From: Acanthosepion esculentum
Taxonomy: Eukaryota; Mollusca; Cephalopoda; Sepiida; Sepiidae
Direction of reading: 5' to 3'
DNA length: 64,000 nucleotides
NCBI GenBank assembly: GCA_964036315.1
Contig: OZ038492.1
Span: 41,392,595-41,456,594, forward strand
Shown here piece by piece: positions 21,454-33,090 of the stretch (position 1 is the stretch's first letter; each line of letters begins with the position of its first letter). The translations under genes were made by a program, and so were the position numbers. The notes under the pieces were generated by a model. It did not search any database, had not been told where the DNA came from, and saw nothing but the letters and a program-made list of their open reading frames with translations.

Positions 21454-21814
21454 ATTTAATTTTATGGCCAAGGTGAGCTTTATGGTTAGAGTTCCAAATG
21501 GTGACAAAAACATTAAATATTTTTTTATTCATAATTATATAATCAAAATTAATATATACTACTAGTAACTAATAAAAATTCAGGGAATATTTTTGTTGTT
21601 CATGATTTTGCCTTATCCGATTCATATGCGAAAAATGTTATTTCTTCATAAGGACTATTTGAATATTAATAATCCTTCAAAAATATAGAGAAATATCAAA
21701 ATATTCTTTATTCGCGGGGATATTTATATCTTATCCAAGAATAGATACAGTTACTCCCATTTTTTTAATACAGGTTCTTTGTGTATCACCTTTGAATATT
21801 ATTTCAGGTTGTAT
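21341..21814. other. unclassified, AT-rich
   Basis: Apart from the (TA)n at 21423-21448, nothing recognised. Confidence 0.45.
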
Positions 21815-22590
21815 ATGTTGAACCCATGTTCGCCGACGACCAGGCAGTGATCAACAACGACAGTATCCAGCTGCAGAGAAAACACCGACCAACTCAAGCT
21901 GCGGGCAATACATGAAGATCAGTGTCAGTAACAGCGAAGTCATCAGCAAGAGACCCAAAAAACTGGACATTAACATCAATGGGACCGAGCTAAAGCAAAC
22001 CAGTGAATCCAAATATCTGGGCAGCATATTTACTGAAAACGGCAAACTAGACCGAGAAATCGAGACAAGATGTCAGAAAGCCAACGCAGTCAGTTACCAA
22101 CTTTCTCCTCTTCTAAAACTTCCTAACATTTCCATGGGCACCAAGGCAAATCTCATCAACGCCATTTTCCTACCAACGTTGACATACCATTGCCAGACAT
22201 GGCCCCTAATAAAACCCTGAGAGGAAACTGATAACTTGCTTTATGAAATGTCTAAGAAAAGCCGTGAACAAAACCAGGCGAGGCAAGATCAGGAATGAGG
22301 CAATAAGAGATATGGTAGGAGCAATACCAATCATACAACACATCGAACGACAGAGGATCAAGTGGTTCGGACACCTCACTCGTTTTACCTATCAACCAAC
22401 CAGCCCTACGAGCCTACACCCTCAGGTACTCTGGCTGGAGAGCGATAGGTATACCAAGAAGACGCTAGAGCGACTCAGTGGCAGACACTCTCAGAGCCCA
22501 CGAGATATCTCTCTTCCAGACTACTCGCCTTGCCGCTGACAGACGACTGTGTCTCCCCGCGACACCTAACAGTGCAAGCGGATGGAAAAA
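21815..22590 (+). mobile_element. non-LTR retrotransposon reverse transcriptase C-terminal half
   Basis: At 21826-21858 the frame reads MFADDQAVINN, the catalytic [YF]ADD box with both aspartates intact. After a frameshift, 21912-22220 reads MKISVSNSEVISKRPKKL, then SKYLGSIFTENGKLDREIET, then YHCQTWPLIKP and a stop. A further frame, 22243-22539, reads MKCLRKAVNKTRRGKIRNEA, then ERQRIKWFGHLTR. This is a recognisable RTE/CR1-group C-terminus, of a different family from the RTE copies elsewhere here. It is the least decayed LINE in the window but has at least two disruptions and no 5' part. It is more GC-rich than its surroundings, suggesting recent arrival. Confidence 0.85.
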
Positions 22591-22779
22591 CTAAACTAAA
22601 ATAAGCATATGTTGAAATATATTTTTAATAATCAAAATCCTATATCGCCCACCGGTATTTCCCGTCGCCCACTGTTTTCCTGTTCAGTCGCTCATCGCCC
22701 ACTCAACCGTTGAAATCGCTCACCTGTGGGCAATATCGCACAGATTGGGAGACCCTACTGTATACTTTAGTTGTTAACA
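22591..22779. other. unclassified
   Basis: TATCGCCCACCGG, GTCGCCCACTG, CATCGCCCACTC and TGTGGGCAATATCGC recur within 120 bp (22633-22735). This may be a short degenerate repeat or the end of an unrecognised DNA transposon. Confidence 0.4.
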
Positions 22780-23210
22780 GTTGTCTGTTCATGATATTTT
22801 CAGCATCCTCCTATATAATCACAACTCTGTCGCTTCGAGTTTCGTCTGTAAGCAAATTGTCCAGCATTCACTCACATACAGGAGGATAGATATGACATTT
22901 TGGCAATGTTTTCTTTGTTTCAAATGAAATATTCATATCTCAATATTTTTTGTCTTAGTTTCTGAAAGTCATCTTCTGCTAATATCTTCCGATATCTTTG
23001 TCAGTTTCCGTCGTCAGTTTCTATACTACACATGTAGTTAAATATATTTGTCTGCTAATGTTTCCAGTCCTAAGCTTACAAGTTTGACTGCCTTTTTTTC
23101 CAAGTACCATACATCATATCTTCATATAATTAATGTTTAGTCCTTTCTTCCTGTTTTTCTTTGTTACCGTTCCTTAGAGTCTTTTTTCTAAATTTATTCC
23201 TATGAATCTG
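22780..23210 (-). mobile_element. RTE-type LINE fragment
   Basis: On the minus strand, about 22905-22840 reads LLYVSECWTICLQTKLEATE, then LYRRMLKIS in a shifted frame. Towards 23150, RKD-TLII precedes sequence matching the KGL-x-N-x-KKT block. Many stops. Confidence 0.75.
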
Positions 23211-23219
23211 ACATTAGCA

Positions 23220-23420
23220 GTCATCCACATGTCTAATTATCTTAAGTTGCAATAGGAGTAGATAGGTTCAACTATCGCTCGATTTACACTCCTCCCCGGA
23301 TTTTTGAACAGGATCAGAGGCTTTGGTTTCCGGTTTACTTCTAAAGTCTTTTTCATTCTCTTTCACGAACAGTCGTCCCAGGCATCTTAGCGGCATTATA
23401 AACCCTGCTCGAGGTGAATT
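23220..23420 (+). mobile_element. jockey-like LINE 3' end (family 1), plus strand
   Basis: GGTTTCCGGTTTACTTCTAA, CTTTTTCATTCTCTTTCAC and GGCATCTTAGCGGCATTATA are the plus-sense 3' untranslated sequence, matched at 36750-36840 and, in reverse complement, at 36890-36970. Confidence 0.7.
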
Positions 23421-23589
23421 GATTACAACATTATTAATCAAGTGAATTCAATCTACAAGAGGGCCTCACATTTGTAGATTCTATTATCCAGGTCAGTTTA
23501 GTAGATGAAAATAATATAAAATATTTTACAGAAAATAGTTAAGTATATATTTTCTTACATATTGATAGATTTGCACTTAAGTTACAAAG

Positions 23590-24030
23590 GAGTGCAGACC
23601 CCTGTTACGTGATATCAGTTCTCCTATACGGCAGTGAGTGCTAGACATTCACATCACAGAAGAAAAGACTTGGAAAAACAGTAAAGTGGTTCTACAGAAG
23701 GATGCTGAGAATACCGTGGACTACATATGTGAGCAACAACGCTTTGGAGGAAATGGAAACAAACACTAGCCTTATACTTAACAACAGAAAGAGACAGTTG
23801 ATATATCTAGGACACATATTAAGGAAATGAGGCTTCGAAAATTTGATACTTACAGGAGAGACTGAAGGATAGAGGGGAAGAGGAAACAAAGAATAATCTG
23901 AATAGCGAGCTTGGATTACAGAACAGGGTTTAGGAGAGATGACAAAAGTTATCAAGGAAGTAAATAGTGGAGAGCCATAATCGCTGAAGAGACACGGCGC
24001 ATAGAAGAAATGTTTGATGTAACATTTCAA
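23590..24030 (+). mobile_element. RTE-type LINE fragment, C-terminus
   Basis: The plus frame reads WFYRRMLRIPWTTYVSNN from about 23686, then RKRQLIYLGHILRK, then GFENLILTGETEG, then WITEQGLGEM and a final RHGA. Order and spacing match the RTE C-terminus. Two stops interrupt it. Confidence 0.8.
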
Positions 24031-24714
24031 AATAATACCTTTTTGTGATATCCTAGAAATATCTTTAATGCTTACTAAGCTCTTAGTGCGTTTTTGACGA
24101 ACCCTTTTTCGTAGTCGAAATGATTTTCCCCATAAGCGTATGAAAAACGAACAGCGATTAGTGCTTATGCTATTTCCTTTTGGCAGTGATCCGGGAAAAT
24201 TATTTTGGAGACTGAATATGAAAACTGGAAACTCGAAGACGAATAGAATCTTTGCTCAATTCTAAACAGCCTTCAACATCGCAATCTGAACGGAATGTAT
24301 AAGCAGGAAAAAAGTTAATCTCTGGTAGACATCTAAGAAATTTCATTACTAGGAATTGTTGGAAACTGACTCATCTGTTACGGTAGTAAATGTATGAAAC
24401 TTTCTTTTGCATATTCTAACATTTTCCTATGATGTCAACTTATTCCGAAAATCCCGATTTTTAATATGATGCAAAAATCCTGATATATCGACATTATGGC
24501 AAAATTTAAAAATTAGACATCTTGCCGTTGGAAAGAGATTTATTAAGTATTTATTAAGAACGATGCTTCCTAAAACTTACTGGTTTTAATATATGTTCAA
24601 CAAAGTGACTCTAAGAGATAAAATAAAATATGATCTGCAATATGAAATATCACTTTATTGAATTTGTGTCAGCATTTTACAAGCATTGAAATATTACTCA
24701 TATAAAAATGATTC
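24031..24714. other. unclassified
   Basis: AT-rich, with no recognisable frame or repeat. Confidence 0.4.
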
Positions 24715-25090
24715 TTGATTGACTGAATCGTTTTCAACGAGTTATCAACACATTGCAGGTTTTTGAAGACAGAAAATATTTTTAGATATGTAAGAACTTC
24801 TTTTGATAATAATGGTATAGTGATACAAGTCTTAATAATTGACCGAAGGGAATATACTGATTCATAACTTTTCCAAACGTAAGTGAATATAACAAACTCA
24901 CCGGGAATTGGAACTCTGCTCTCCGATTAATAATTCCGAGCCACTATCGGTTACGCTAAATCGCACATCCAAGCTTACAGCACCTGGAATTCCCAAGCGG
25001 TCACGCATCTAGGTACTGACCAGGCTCGACGTTACTTAACTTTGGTGATCACGCGGGAAATGTGTTTCAACGTGATGTTGCCGTACTCCT
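24715..25090 (-). mobile_element. SINE with 5S rRNA-like head, minus strand
   Basis: Tail TTGATTGACTGAATCG with AACGAGTTATCAACACATTG, then GACAGAAAATATTTTTAGAT, GTGATACAAGTCTTAATAA, the core GGGAATTGGAACTCTGCTCT, and the 5S head at 24971-25086. This is one of the most complete copies. Confidence 0.85.
24971..25086 (-). pseudogene. 5S rRNA-derived segment (SINE head)
   Basis: Starts AAGCTTACAGCACCTGG, the reverse complement of the 3' end of 5S rRNA. It continues CCCAAGCGGTCACGCATCT, TACTGACCAGGCTCGACGTT, and then GTGTTTCAACGTGATG at the 5' end. Nearly full length with scattered changes. Confidence 0.88.
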
Positions 25091-25165
25091 TCAAGTACAA
25101 AGCAGTGGCTTTTTTTGCATAAAGGAGAATAAAATGTCGTAAGAATGGCATGCATGAATGTCTTT

Positions 25166-25687
25166 AAAATATCATAAGAATAGCATAAAAGTTTGATAAT
25201 AATGTAATAATGGTATAAAATATCATAAGAATTGCATAAAAGTTTGATAATAATGTAATAATGGTATAAAATATCATAAGAATTGCATAAAAGTTTGATA
25301 ATAATGTAATAATGGTATAAAATATCATAAGAATTGCATAAAAGTTTGATAATAATGTAATAATGCTATAAAATATCATAAGAATTGCATAAAAGTTTGA
25401 TAATAATGTAATAATGGTATAAAATATCATAAGAATAGCATAAAAGTTTGATAATAATGTAATAATGGTATAAAATATCATAAGAATTGCATAAAAGTTT
25501 GATAATAATGTAATAATGGTATAAAATATCATAAGAATAGCATAAAAGTTTGATAATAATGTAATAATGGTATAAAATATCATAAGAATTGCATAAAAGT
25601 TTGATAATAATGTAATAATGGTATAAAATATCATAAGAATAGCATAAAAGTTTGATAATAATGTAATAATGGTATAAAATATCATAA
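25166..25687. repeat. 51-bp minisatellite, ten full copies
   Basis: Unit AAAATATCATAAGAATTGC plus 32 more bases, copies starting at 25166 and every 51 bp to 25675, then a partial copy. Copies differ almost only at one base (GAATTGC or GAATAGC). The order is A,T,T,T,T,A,T,A,T,A, and one copy has GCTATAAA for GGTATAAA. Because 51 is divisible by 3, a 173-codon minus frame of a 17-residue repeat stays open; it is an artefact. Confidence 0.97.
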
Positions 25688-25699
25688 CAAAGAAACATG

Positions 25700-26239
25700 A
25701 GAATGAGAGAATCTGTAGAAGCCATTGCTTCTATCAATTACTTCTGGGTCAAGAAAATCGCCCTGGATTTTATATGAGTGTCCGGACTTAATGTTACAGA
25801 GATCTAATTGCACGTTTGAATAAGACACAAACACAGAAAATAACGATTTCCTGGTCAAGGAAATTTACGTCAAATTCTCAAAGTTTGTTATTTTCATTAA
25901 GAGCAGCGCAGACCCAACAAAAGTCAAGCTTTCGAAAATTTCCTCACACTATGCTTCAACTCTGGAATCATTCTGTAATAATAAAGTAAACATTTAGGGT
26001 AAAAGGCGGGATAAGTTCATAAAAAGTCAGGCAAAAAAGAAGTAGATTACTGAATAATGGCGTAACATGACATGGAATAATGACAGAAAATTGAATATCT
26101 TTGTAAACAGAACTTTTGTCTATCTTGGATCTTTAACAGTAATAATATAACGAAAAGGTTGTCACAGAGAGACTGATTGTGGGAACAAACTGTCTACATA
26201 ATGCTTCTGTGGCATGCTTCTCAAATAGCCTCATAATTA
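25700..26239. other. unclassified
   Basis: No gene or known repeat recognised. Confidence 0.4.
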
Positions 26240-26600
26240 GATGCTTGTGGTAGAGAGAGCTCGTCAGCCCAGAAAGTCATTACATCTAGGGGGAGGAAAA
26301 TCCTAATTTGAAACCTCCGCTGACTTCATATTCAAAACACAGAAAAGGCTGTAGAAGTGAATCCAGTCAGAAAACGAAGGTGGTTGGCAGTCAATACTGA
26401 CAACTTTTGAGCAATTTCTGCAGCTTAGCCGTCCCCAAGTGTAATGCCCTCTATACCTTTGGATCTTGTCGGGACGGACGAGAGGGAGACTATGTAGTCT
26501 GGGTAGTGCACCCTCTTCATATACCATCGCCAGTCTAGGAGAAGGAACATTCAGAATTCAAACCACCTAATGCTTGGTAAGTCTTGTCTCGTTAACTTCT
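26240..26600. repeat. dispersed repeat, paired with 18230-18600
   Basis: See 18230-18600 for the shared patches. Its right end, GTCTAGGAGAAGGAACATTC and AGAATTCAAACC, matches the SINE extension at 21200-21230 and 60710-60740. Confidence 0.6.
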
Positions 26601-27445
<845 letters not shown>

Positions 27446-27556
27446 GGTAAAAATATAGCGACAGTCCGTTTCATGGTTGAATGCAATCTTTATGGAAGAA
27501 ATGTCACTTTTGTCATTTAAAATAAATAAAAATACGCAAAGGCAAAATTCTTACAG

Positions 27557-27559
<3 letters not shown>

Positions 27560-27616
<57 letters not shown>

Positions 27617-27667
27617 TTGTGTGTGTGTGCGCGTATGTGTGTGTGTGTGCGTATGTGTGTGTGTGTA
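27560..27667. repeat. (TA)n followed by (TG)n microsatellite
   Basis: TA units at 27560-27596, then TG units with GCGTATG interruptions to 27667. Confidence 0.97.
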
Positions 27668-28928
27668 CTTCTTCCAATATAATATTTTGGCCAAGGAATT
27701 TTGGAAGAAACGTTTTACAGCGAAAACTTTTGAAAGAACCAGGAACAGTGTCGTCTTCACCTAATAACAATACATACGGATAAAATATTTTGTCAGAAAC
27801 GTGCCAGAGACTTTTGCAACAACCCACTAAAATATTTGGCCGATTGGTAATAATATAAAATAAGTTTTTGTTTGTGTTGAGTGAAAAGTTGTCGACCTAT
27901 CAAAAATAACGTTGATATACTGCCATTTAATAGTTGACTGCTCCCAAGTCTTAAAAGAAATGTCTAGTATCTAAGACAGACTTCATAAATCACGCAAGGG
28001 CGCATTTCCTTTGCGACTGAAATGCTTCTTCAACATTGCCCAACAATTTTTAATAAAAGTTCTTTTATGAATGGCTTTTAGCCAAAGGCTTTAACATAAG
28101 TTGGCATCTAACGATCGAATGGCAAATTGTGGTGGAAGCAAGGAAGAAAATCTTAACTTCCTCCTTAACACGTTCACTCCCAACGAATGTACATGTGTGT
28201 CTTGTGTCACATTGCGTTGTGCTTCCTTGTGCATCGCTTTTCGCTGTAGTATTTAAGTCAATGCAAACAGATACAACGACGTAGCTGTTCTTAATATATC
28301 CTTTAACTTTGAATATGTAGCCGTTTTTTAGCTAAAAATATGAATCATGAACAGAATTATGTCGACCATTCAAAAAAAAGACAAGATGGCGGATGTGTAT
28401 TGAATGTTTAACTAACTGTTTTTTTTAGTCTAATATAGCCTTCGAATGATAACCAAAATATGTTTGTCATCCAAACGACAAAATTACGCATAAAAAGGTG
28501 GAATCCAACGGTGAAATGCAAAGGCATATAGCATCTGTTTCTCTGGTAGTTGAGTTCAATTCCTGTAAGTGGTAGTACTGAAAAGATTCATATTCCGATT
28601 CTCATGGAAGAACAGATATTAAATTAAGTAAGAGTTCTATTCAAGGTAACAGTAAAAATCTTAATAAATTTAATTGTATATACCAATAAATAATTCATTT
28701 CAGTTCTCTCTTGGGCTGCTCCAATTAACATGTAACCCAGTACTACATGCCGCAGAGTCAGGCCATTGATGACTAAACTGGTTTTCTCTCAGGTTTTTCA
28801 GGTGACTAGGGTTTCGATACAACCAGAAGGCTTAACCACCAGATCTGTTAACCTTCTTACAGGGCCAAAGTTCATATGACACACAAATAGACTAGGCTCC
28901 ATATCTATATATATATAGCTAACAGGGT
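27668..28928. other. unclassified
   Basis: No frame of note. The 28700-28920 part has a more balanced base composition and may be the 5' part of an unrecognised retroelement that continues into 28929-29220. Confidence 0.4.
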
Positions 28929-29192
28929 ATGGCTGAGCGGAGGGCTTCCGAGACTAAAGACAACAGCCAGGACAGAAGGCCCTTATCCGTGACGAGGGTA
29001 AAGGACATCGGCTATGATCTGGTCTGCGGAGAGATGGGATCCGCCAGATCTATAAGTCACGTCATGAATGCCCTTTCGACGCTCGACCAGGATATGCGGA
29101 GAAAATTTCTTAGGTTTTCAATTGTTCAACGACTCTACAACCACACACATTCGTCGGGCTGCTGCTGCTGTTGCTGCTGCTTCTGCTGTTGA
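28929..29192 (+). other. 87-codon open frame, unidentified, ending in a poly-Cys triplet run
   Basis: The frame starts MAERRASETKDNSQDRRPLS and is hydrophilic and basic for 75 residues. It then enters a CTG/TGC triplet repeat read as poly-Cys (29159-29190), followed by (GAT)n. GC content is above local average. I do not recognise a domain. It lies just upstream of a plus-strand jockey-like reverse transcriptase and might be part of the same or another retroelement. A host exon is less likely because of the triplet run. Confidence 0.3.
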
Positions 29193-29213
29193 TGATGATG
29201 ATGATGATGATGA
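29159..29213. repeat. (CTG)n/(GAT)n compound microsatellite
   Basis: About ten imperfect CTG/TGC units followed by eight GAT units. Confidence 0.95.
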
Positions 29214-29229
29214 AAAAGAAGAAAAACAT

Positions 29230-30720
29230 GTACGTGTAGCTTAACCGATATTTGAGAAGGATGACTCCGACAGAGTCCGTTATGAATCCATTTCTTCTCC
29301 CTGCTCCCATCCATGGATTAAGTAGTAAATTTGGTTTCCGCTATCATCTACCAGGGCCCTTAAGCAATGTGATTCTGGACTGGAGAATTTTTATCTCCAA
29401 GAGCTACTATGCATGTTGCTTCTTGCTCTGCGGATTCTTGGAAATGCCATCAATAGTTCCTAGACTCTGGCGAACCGGCTGATCTTATCGAACTATCGAC
29501 GTATGTTGTCTATATCTCTTTGGCAAAGTACTACATGTTCTAATCACCTTTGAATTGGTTAAGGCATGTCATCTCGCAGTGTCTTCTTTCAGGCAATGTG
29601 GTTTTCGCTTCTATTTGTCGAAAGGTTATTGCCGAAAGACTCTGTTGGGCTGTTGCTTATGATATTTTGAAGGAATCTGACAGCGATTGACATCTTGGCT
29701 TCTCCCCCAAGTTGACAGGTTATGGTGTTCCGGAACATGTTTTGCTTTGATTTAAACTTTCCAGTCAAACCACATAATAAAAGTTGACTTGAACGGACAC
29801 TTCTGTAGATCATTTTGCATTAATGCGGGCGTCTCCACGGGCTCTATTCATGGACCCACAGTCTGAAGTTATCAGTTCCAGATTCGATATCTATGCTGGT
29901 GGCACAATTGCCGTAATAGCATTTTCAATAGGCCTACAAACTAAACCTGGCAGTTTCTCTCGAAAGTGACCTCCAATCAATTTACTGGGGTAAGCAACGG
30001 CTTCTACATTTTAACGTTTTCAAAACGAACTTCTATCTTTTAATCACCATAAATAATCTTTTTTCCTTCAAAAGAGAGCAGCTCATTTCGCCTTCTCAGT
30101 CTCAGTGGCGTTTCCACTGACATGAAGTGATTATATTGAATCAATTCCGAGGTTTACTGCTAGAAAATTTGGTTCACCATGAAATCCTTTTCTCTTCAAA
30201 TTGCATCTTACACATTTATAAATCTACCATTCGTCTGTGCATTGAATATTTCTGACATATCTGGTCGGTTAACCCTTCTATATGTCTTAGGACTATAGAC
30301 AAAACTCATAAAAGGAGTTGTAAAGTTATTGAACTTGATCTGGTATCTCAACTTCAGTCCGTTTGTCATTTCCGTAACATAGCTTCCCTCTATAAATATT
30401 TTCATGAGAGTTGTTCAGATGACAACTAGGTCACATCAGTTGTCTGTTAATTTAGATGGAGGCAACTTCTATTCTAATAGTATCTTTTCTCGATCTTCTC
30501 ATCTTTGGAATTCTCTTCATCTTCACTCCTTGGATTCCTGTCACTTACAATATTGAAGAACTTAAATGCGACGCCAGCCGCAATCTTTTGTCATCCTGAA
30601 ACCTGTTCTTTTATTGTCTTTGTCATCACTAAAAGCTCCCCGTTCTCTTTCACTCCAAAGAACACCTTGCATCTTATTAACGTTGCAAATTTGCTTGTAG
30701 TGAAATGATTCCAAAATACC
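29230..30720 (+). mobile_element. jockey-like LINE, degenerate reverse transcriptase to 3' end
   Basis: This is the longest LINE copy. In order on the plus strand, across shifting frames, are FRQCGFRFYLSKG near 29590 (fingers, like QFGFRPGRST), GVSTGSIHGPTV at 29828-29863 (like GVPQGSVLGPTLF), DIYAGGTIAV near 29885-29920 (the YADD box changed to YAGG), CHFRNIASLYKYFHESCSDD near 30370-30420 in part, and SIFSRSSHLWNSLHL near 30480-30525. The 3' region TCTCTTTCACTCCAAAG with CTTGCATCTTATTAACGTT (30646-30685) matches the family-1 tail. Both catalytic aspartates are lost. Numerous stops make it inactive. Confidence 0.8.
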
Positions 30721-31440
30721 AATGCTACAAAATCTCGAAAGAATCATGCCCAATATCCTTTGGAGAGAAAGATCTAAACGCAGTGCATATGACAACAGAT
30801 TCATGGTCACAATATCATCAAAGACAACAACGAATTAAAATGAAAGGGCGCAGGTTACGAGGTTAGAATGACAGTTAACAGATCGACCTTGAGGTTAACT
30901 AACTAGACTCACAGTTACTACACGCGAAGCTATGGCTAGTAAAAGACCCGGCAGCAAAATGTCCTCGAGGAATACAAGCCGGGATAGCAGAGAAGAACGC
31001 AGTAGCAAAGGATACGGCGGCACCTGGGAAAGGCTTAGTCCAACGAAGGACAAAGGATGACAAGTCGGCCTGAGGCTGTTACAGGAAAGAGGAAAGGAAA
31101 ACTGTATTATATTAATTTTAGTTAAAACCGTTAGAACAAAGAAACCATATTGATTACAGCGTGAATTTGAGATTTGTCAATTTGTCTATATTCTTACGGG
31201 AAAATCATTTCCATTAATTTCCGACAACCTAATCTCAACTTTGATAGATATATGACTCGTCTATTTCACATACTTCAGATAAGAATTGCGCAAATCAGGA
31301 CTTCAGGAAATATAATATATTCGCAACATCAGATATGCGCACGTGTGTGAAATCGGACACGCCTTAAAACGGCGTTGCAGGCGAGTTGTATGAGTTTTAT
31401 AATTTATTGCACTAAAATACATTTATATAAACCACTTGCT
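30721..31440. other. unclassified
   Basis: The 30880-31080 part is GC-richer and contains purine-rich text but no recognised domain. Confidence 0.4.
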
Positions 31441-31499
31441 TATATACACACACACATGCACACACACATACACACACACACATATATATATATACATAC

Positions 31500-31593
<94 letters not shown>
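31441..31593. repeat. (CA)n/(TA)n microsatellite
   Basis: CA-rich to 31480 and 31514-31533, otherwise TA. Confidence 0.97.
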
Positions 31594-31595
<2 letters not shown>

Positions 31596-31704
31596 CATAA
31601 TGTATGTATAGCAGCGGAGGTTTGGTTATATTTTGGGGGTGTATATTCATGCTCAGTGTAAAAAAAAGTACTTAAATCAGCTTTAATGCACAGACATAAC
31701 ATTT

Positions 31705-31708
<4 letters not shown>

Positions 31709-31767
<59 letters not shown>

Positions 31768-31772
31768 TTAAA

Positions 31773-31830
<58 letters not shown>
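31709..31830. repeat. (TA)n microsatellite, two blocks
   Basis: Two TA blocks are separated by GAGTTAAAATATACA at about 31765-31779, and a TG-rich run follows to 31857. Confidence 0.97.
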
Positions 31831-31833
<3 letters not shown>

Positions 31834-32019
31834 CGTGTTTTGTGTGTGCGTGTGTGTAAAGATTATTCTTAATCCGACACCGGCCTGGATAACTGAAAGT
31901 CTTAACAATGTAAATGTATTTCTAACAACTATAAAAATCTGTATTCTTTTCAGATGGGAAAATCATTTTTTACCCAGGTGTTCCTTTCCTCAGATGCAGG
32001 GAAGGTAGGGTCAATCCTT

Positions 32020-32650
32020 GTCGCGATGTATATTTTCTTTAATAATACTTTTGATAAAGTAGACCGGTAGACGTTATTTTCACTCCTTAAATGTTGCAGT
32101 ATCTATTCAAACACATGCACCCACTAAAATAACGTTCATAGTAATAAATGAGTTCCTATTTGGGTAACATCAAATGACTATCTCAAACCGAAGTGATCAA
32201 AACACAAGGAAGAACGTATTTGTCTCGAGAAGCGTTATAAAAAATGGAGTAGAACTAAATAGAAATAATGTCGGGTTACAAACGGATAGCAGGATATCAT
32301 GGACCAAGTGTGTGAACAACGATGAGATCATTGAGAGTTTACAAACAAGGATGAGTATTATACTTAATATCAAGAAGAGGCAGCTTTTGTTTCTGGGATA
32401 CATAATGAGGAAAGAGGGCCTGGAGAATCTGATACTCACGGGTCGAATAGAGGGAAATAGAGAGACAAGAGAAAACAACGTGTGATAAACCTGACGGACT
32501 TAAGCAAGTGGATGACAGAACGTGGTCTGGGGGACAAAGCAGAGGGAATGAACTTGTTTAGAGCTGCAAGGGACAGAGGGAGGTGGAGAGCCAGGATCAC
32601 CTACGTCCTGAAAGAACATGAAACAGAAAGAACGAAAGCAGGAAAATAGA
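32020..32650 (+). mobile_element. RTE-type LINE fragment with internal deletion
   Basis: At 32033-32066 IFFNNTFDKVDR resembles reverse transcriptase motif A (F-x-x-AFD), with the first catalytic aspartate. The frame 32174-32485 then reads SWTKCVNNDEIIESLQTRMS, RQLLFLGYIMRKEGLENLIL and TGRIEGNRE. After a shift come LTDLSKWMTERGL and RAARDRGRWRARI near 32500-32600, the usual C-terminal end. The part between motif A and the C-terminal region is missing, so this is an internally deleted copy. Confidence 0.85.
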
Positions 32651-33090
32651 CAAATACGTTTGCTATTTTCTTTGGTGACAGTTACATAACCTTAAATAAA
32701 GTAGCGTTATCTTTTGTGACACTTTTTTTATGTGCAATTTCTTACATCCACCTTTTCAATTTAGACATCCTGATGCTGTTATCTTTATAATTTTAATAAT
32801 ACGACTGGTCTATTAGTAAATCACTCCCGCTTCTTAGACAATATAGGACAATGGCGCACCTGCCATTCAAAAGAAAACAGGAAAGAAAACTGAAATGGTA
32901 ATGATTCCAGAGAAAAGAACGAATAAAACGAGTTAAACCTTGTTGCAAAACTAACAATGTTGCCACAGAAAAGTGTTCTCTTGTGTTGATTAATATTGTT
33001 TTAGATTTCATTGCAGGCTTTTACAGGCTTGGCAAAATTTTATAATGGAAACATTTTGTATTTTGTTTATCTGTTTTTTTTTATTGCGTT
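32651..33090. other. unclassified
   Basis: No recognised features. Confidence 0.4.

Noticed and set aside
25166..25687. CRISPR array
   Set aside because: The repeats are contiguous with no unique spacers, and the window is eukaryotic.
25164..25737. 173-codon minus frame of a 17-residue repeat
   Set aside because: Produced by a 51-bp tandem repeat whose length is divisible by three; a second frame is equally open and no protein family is indicated.
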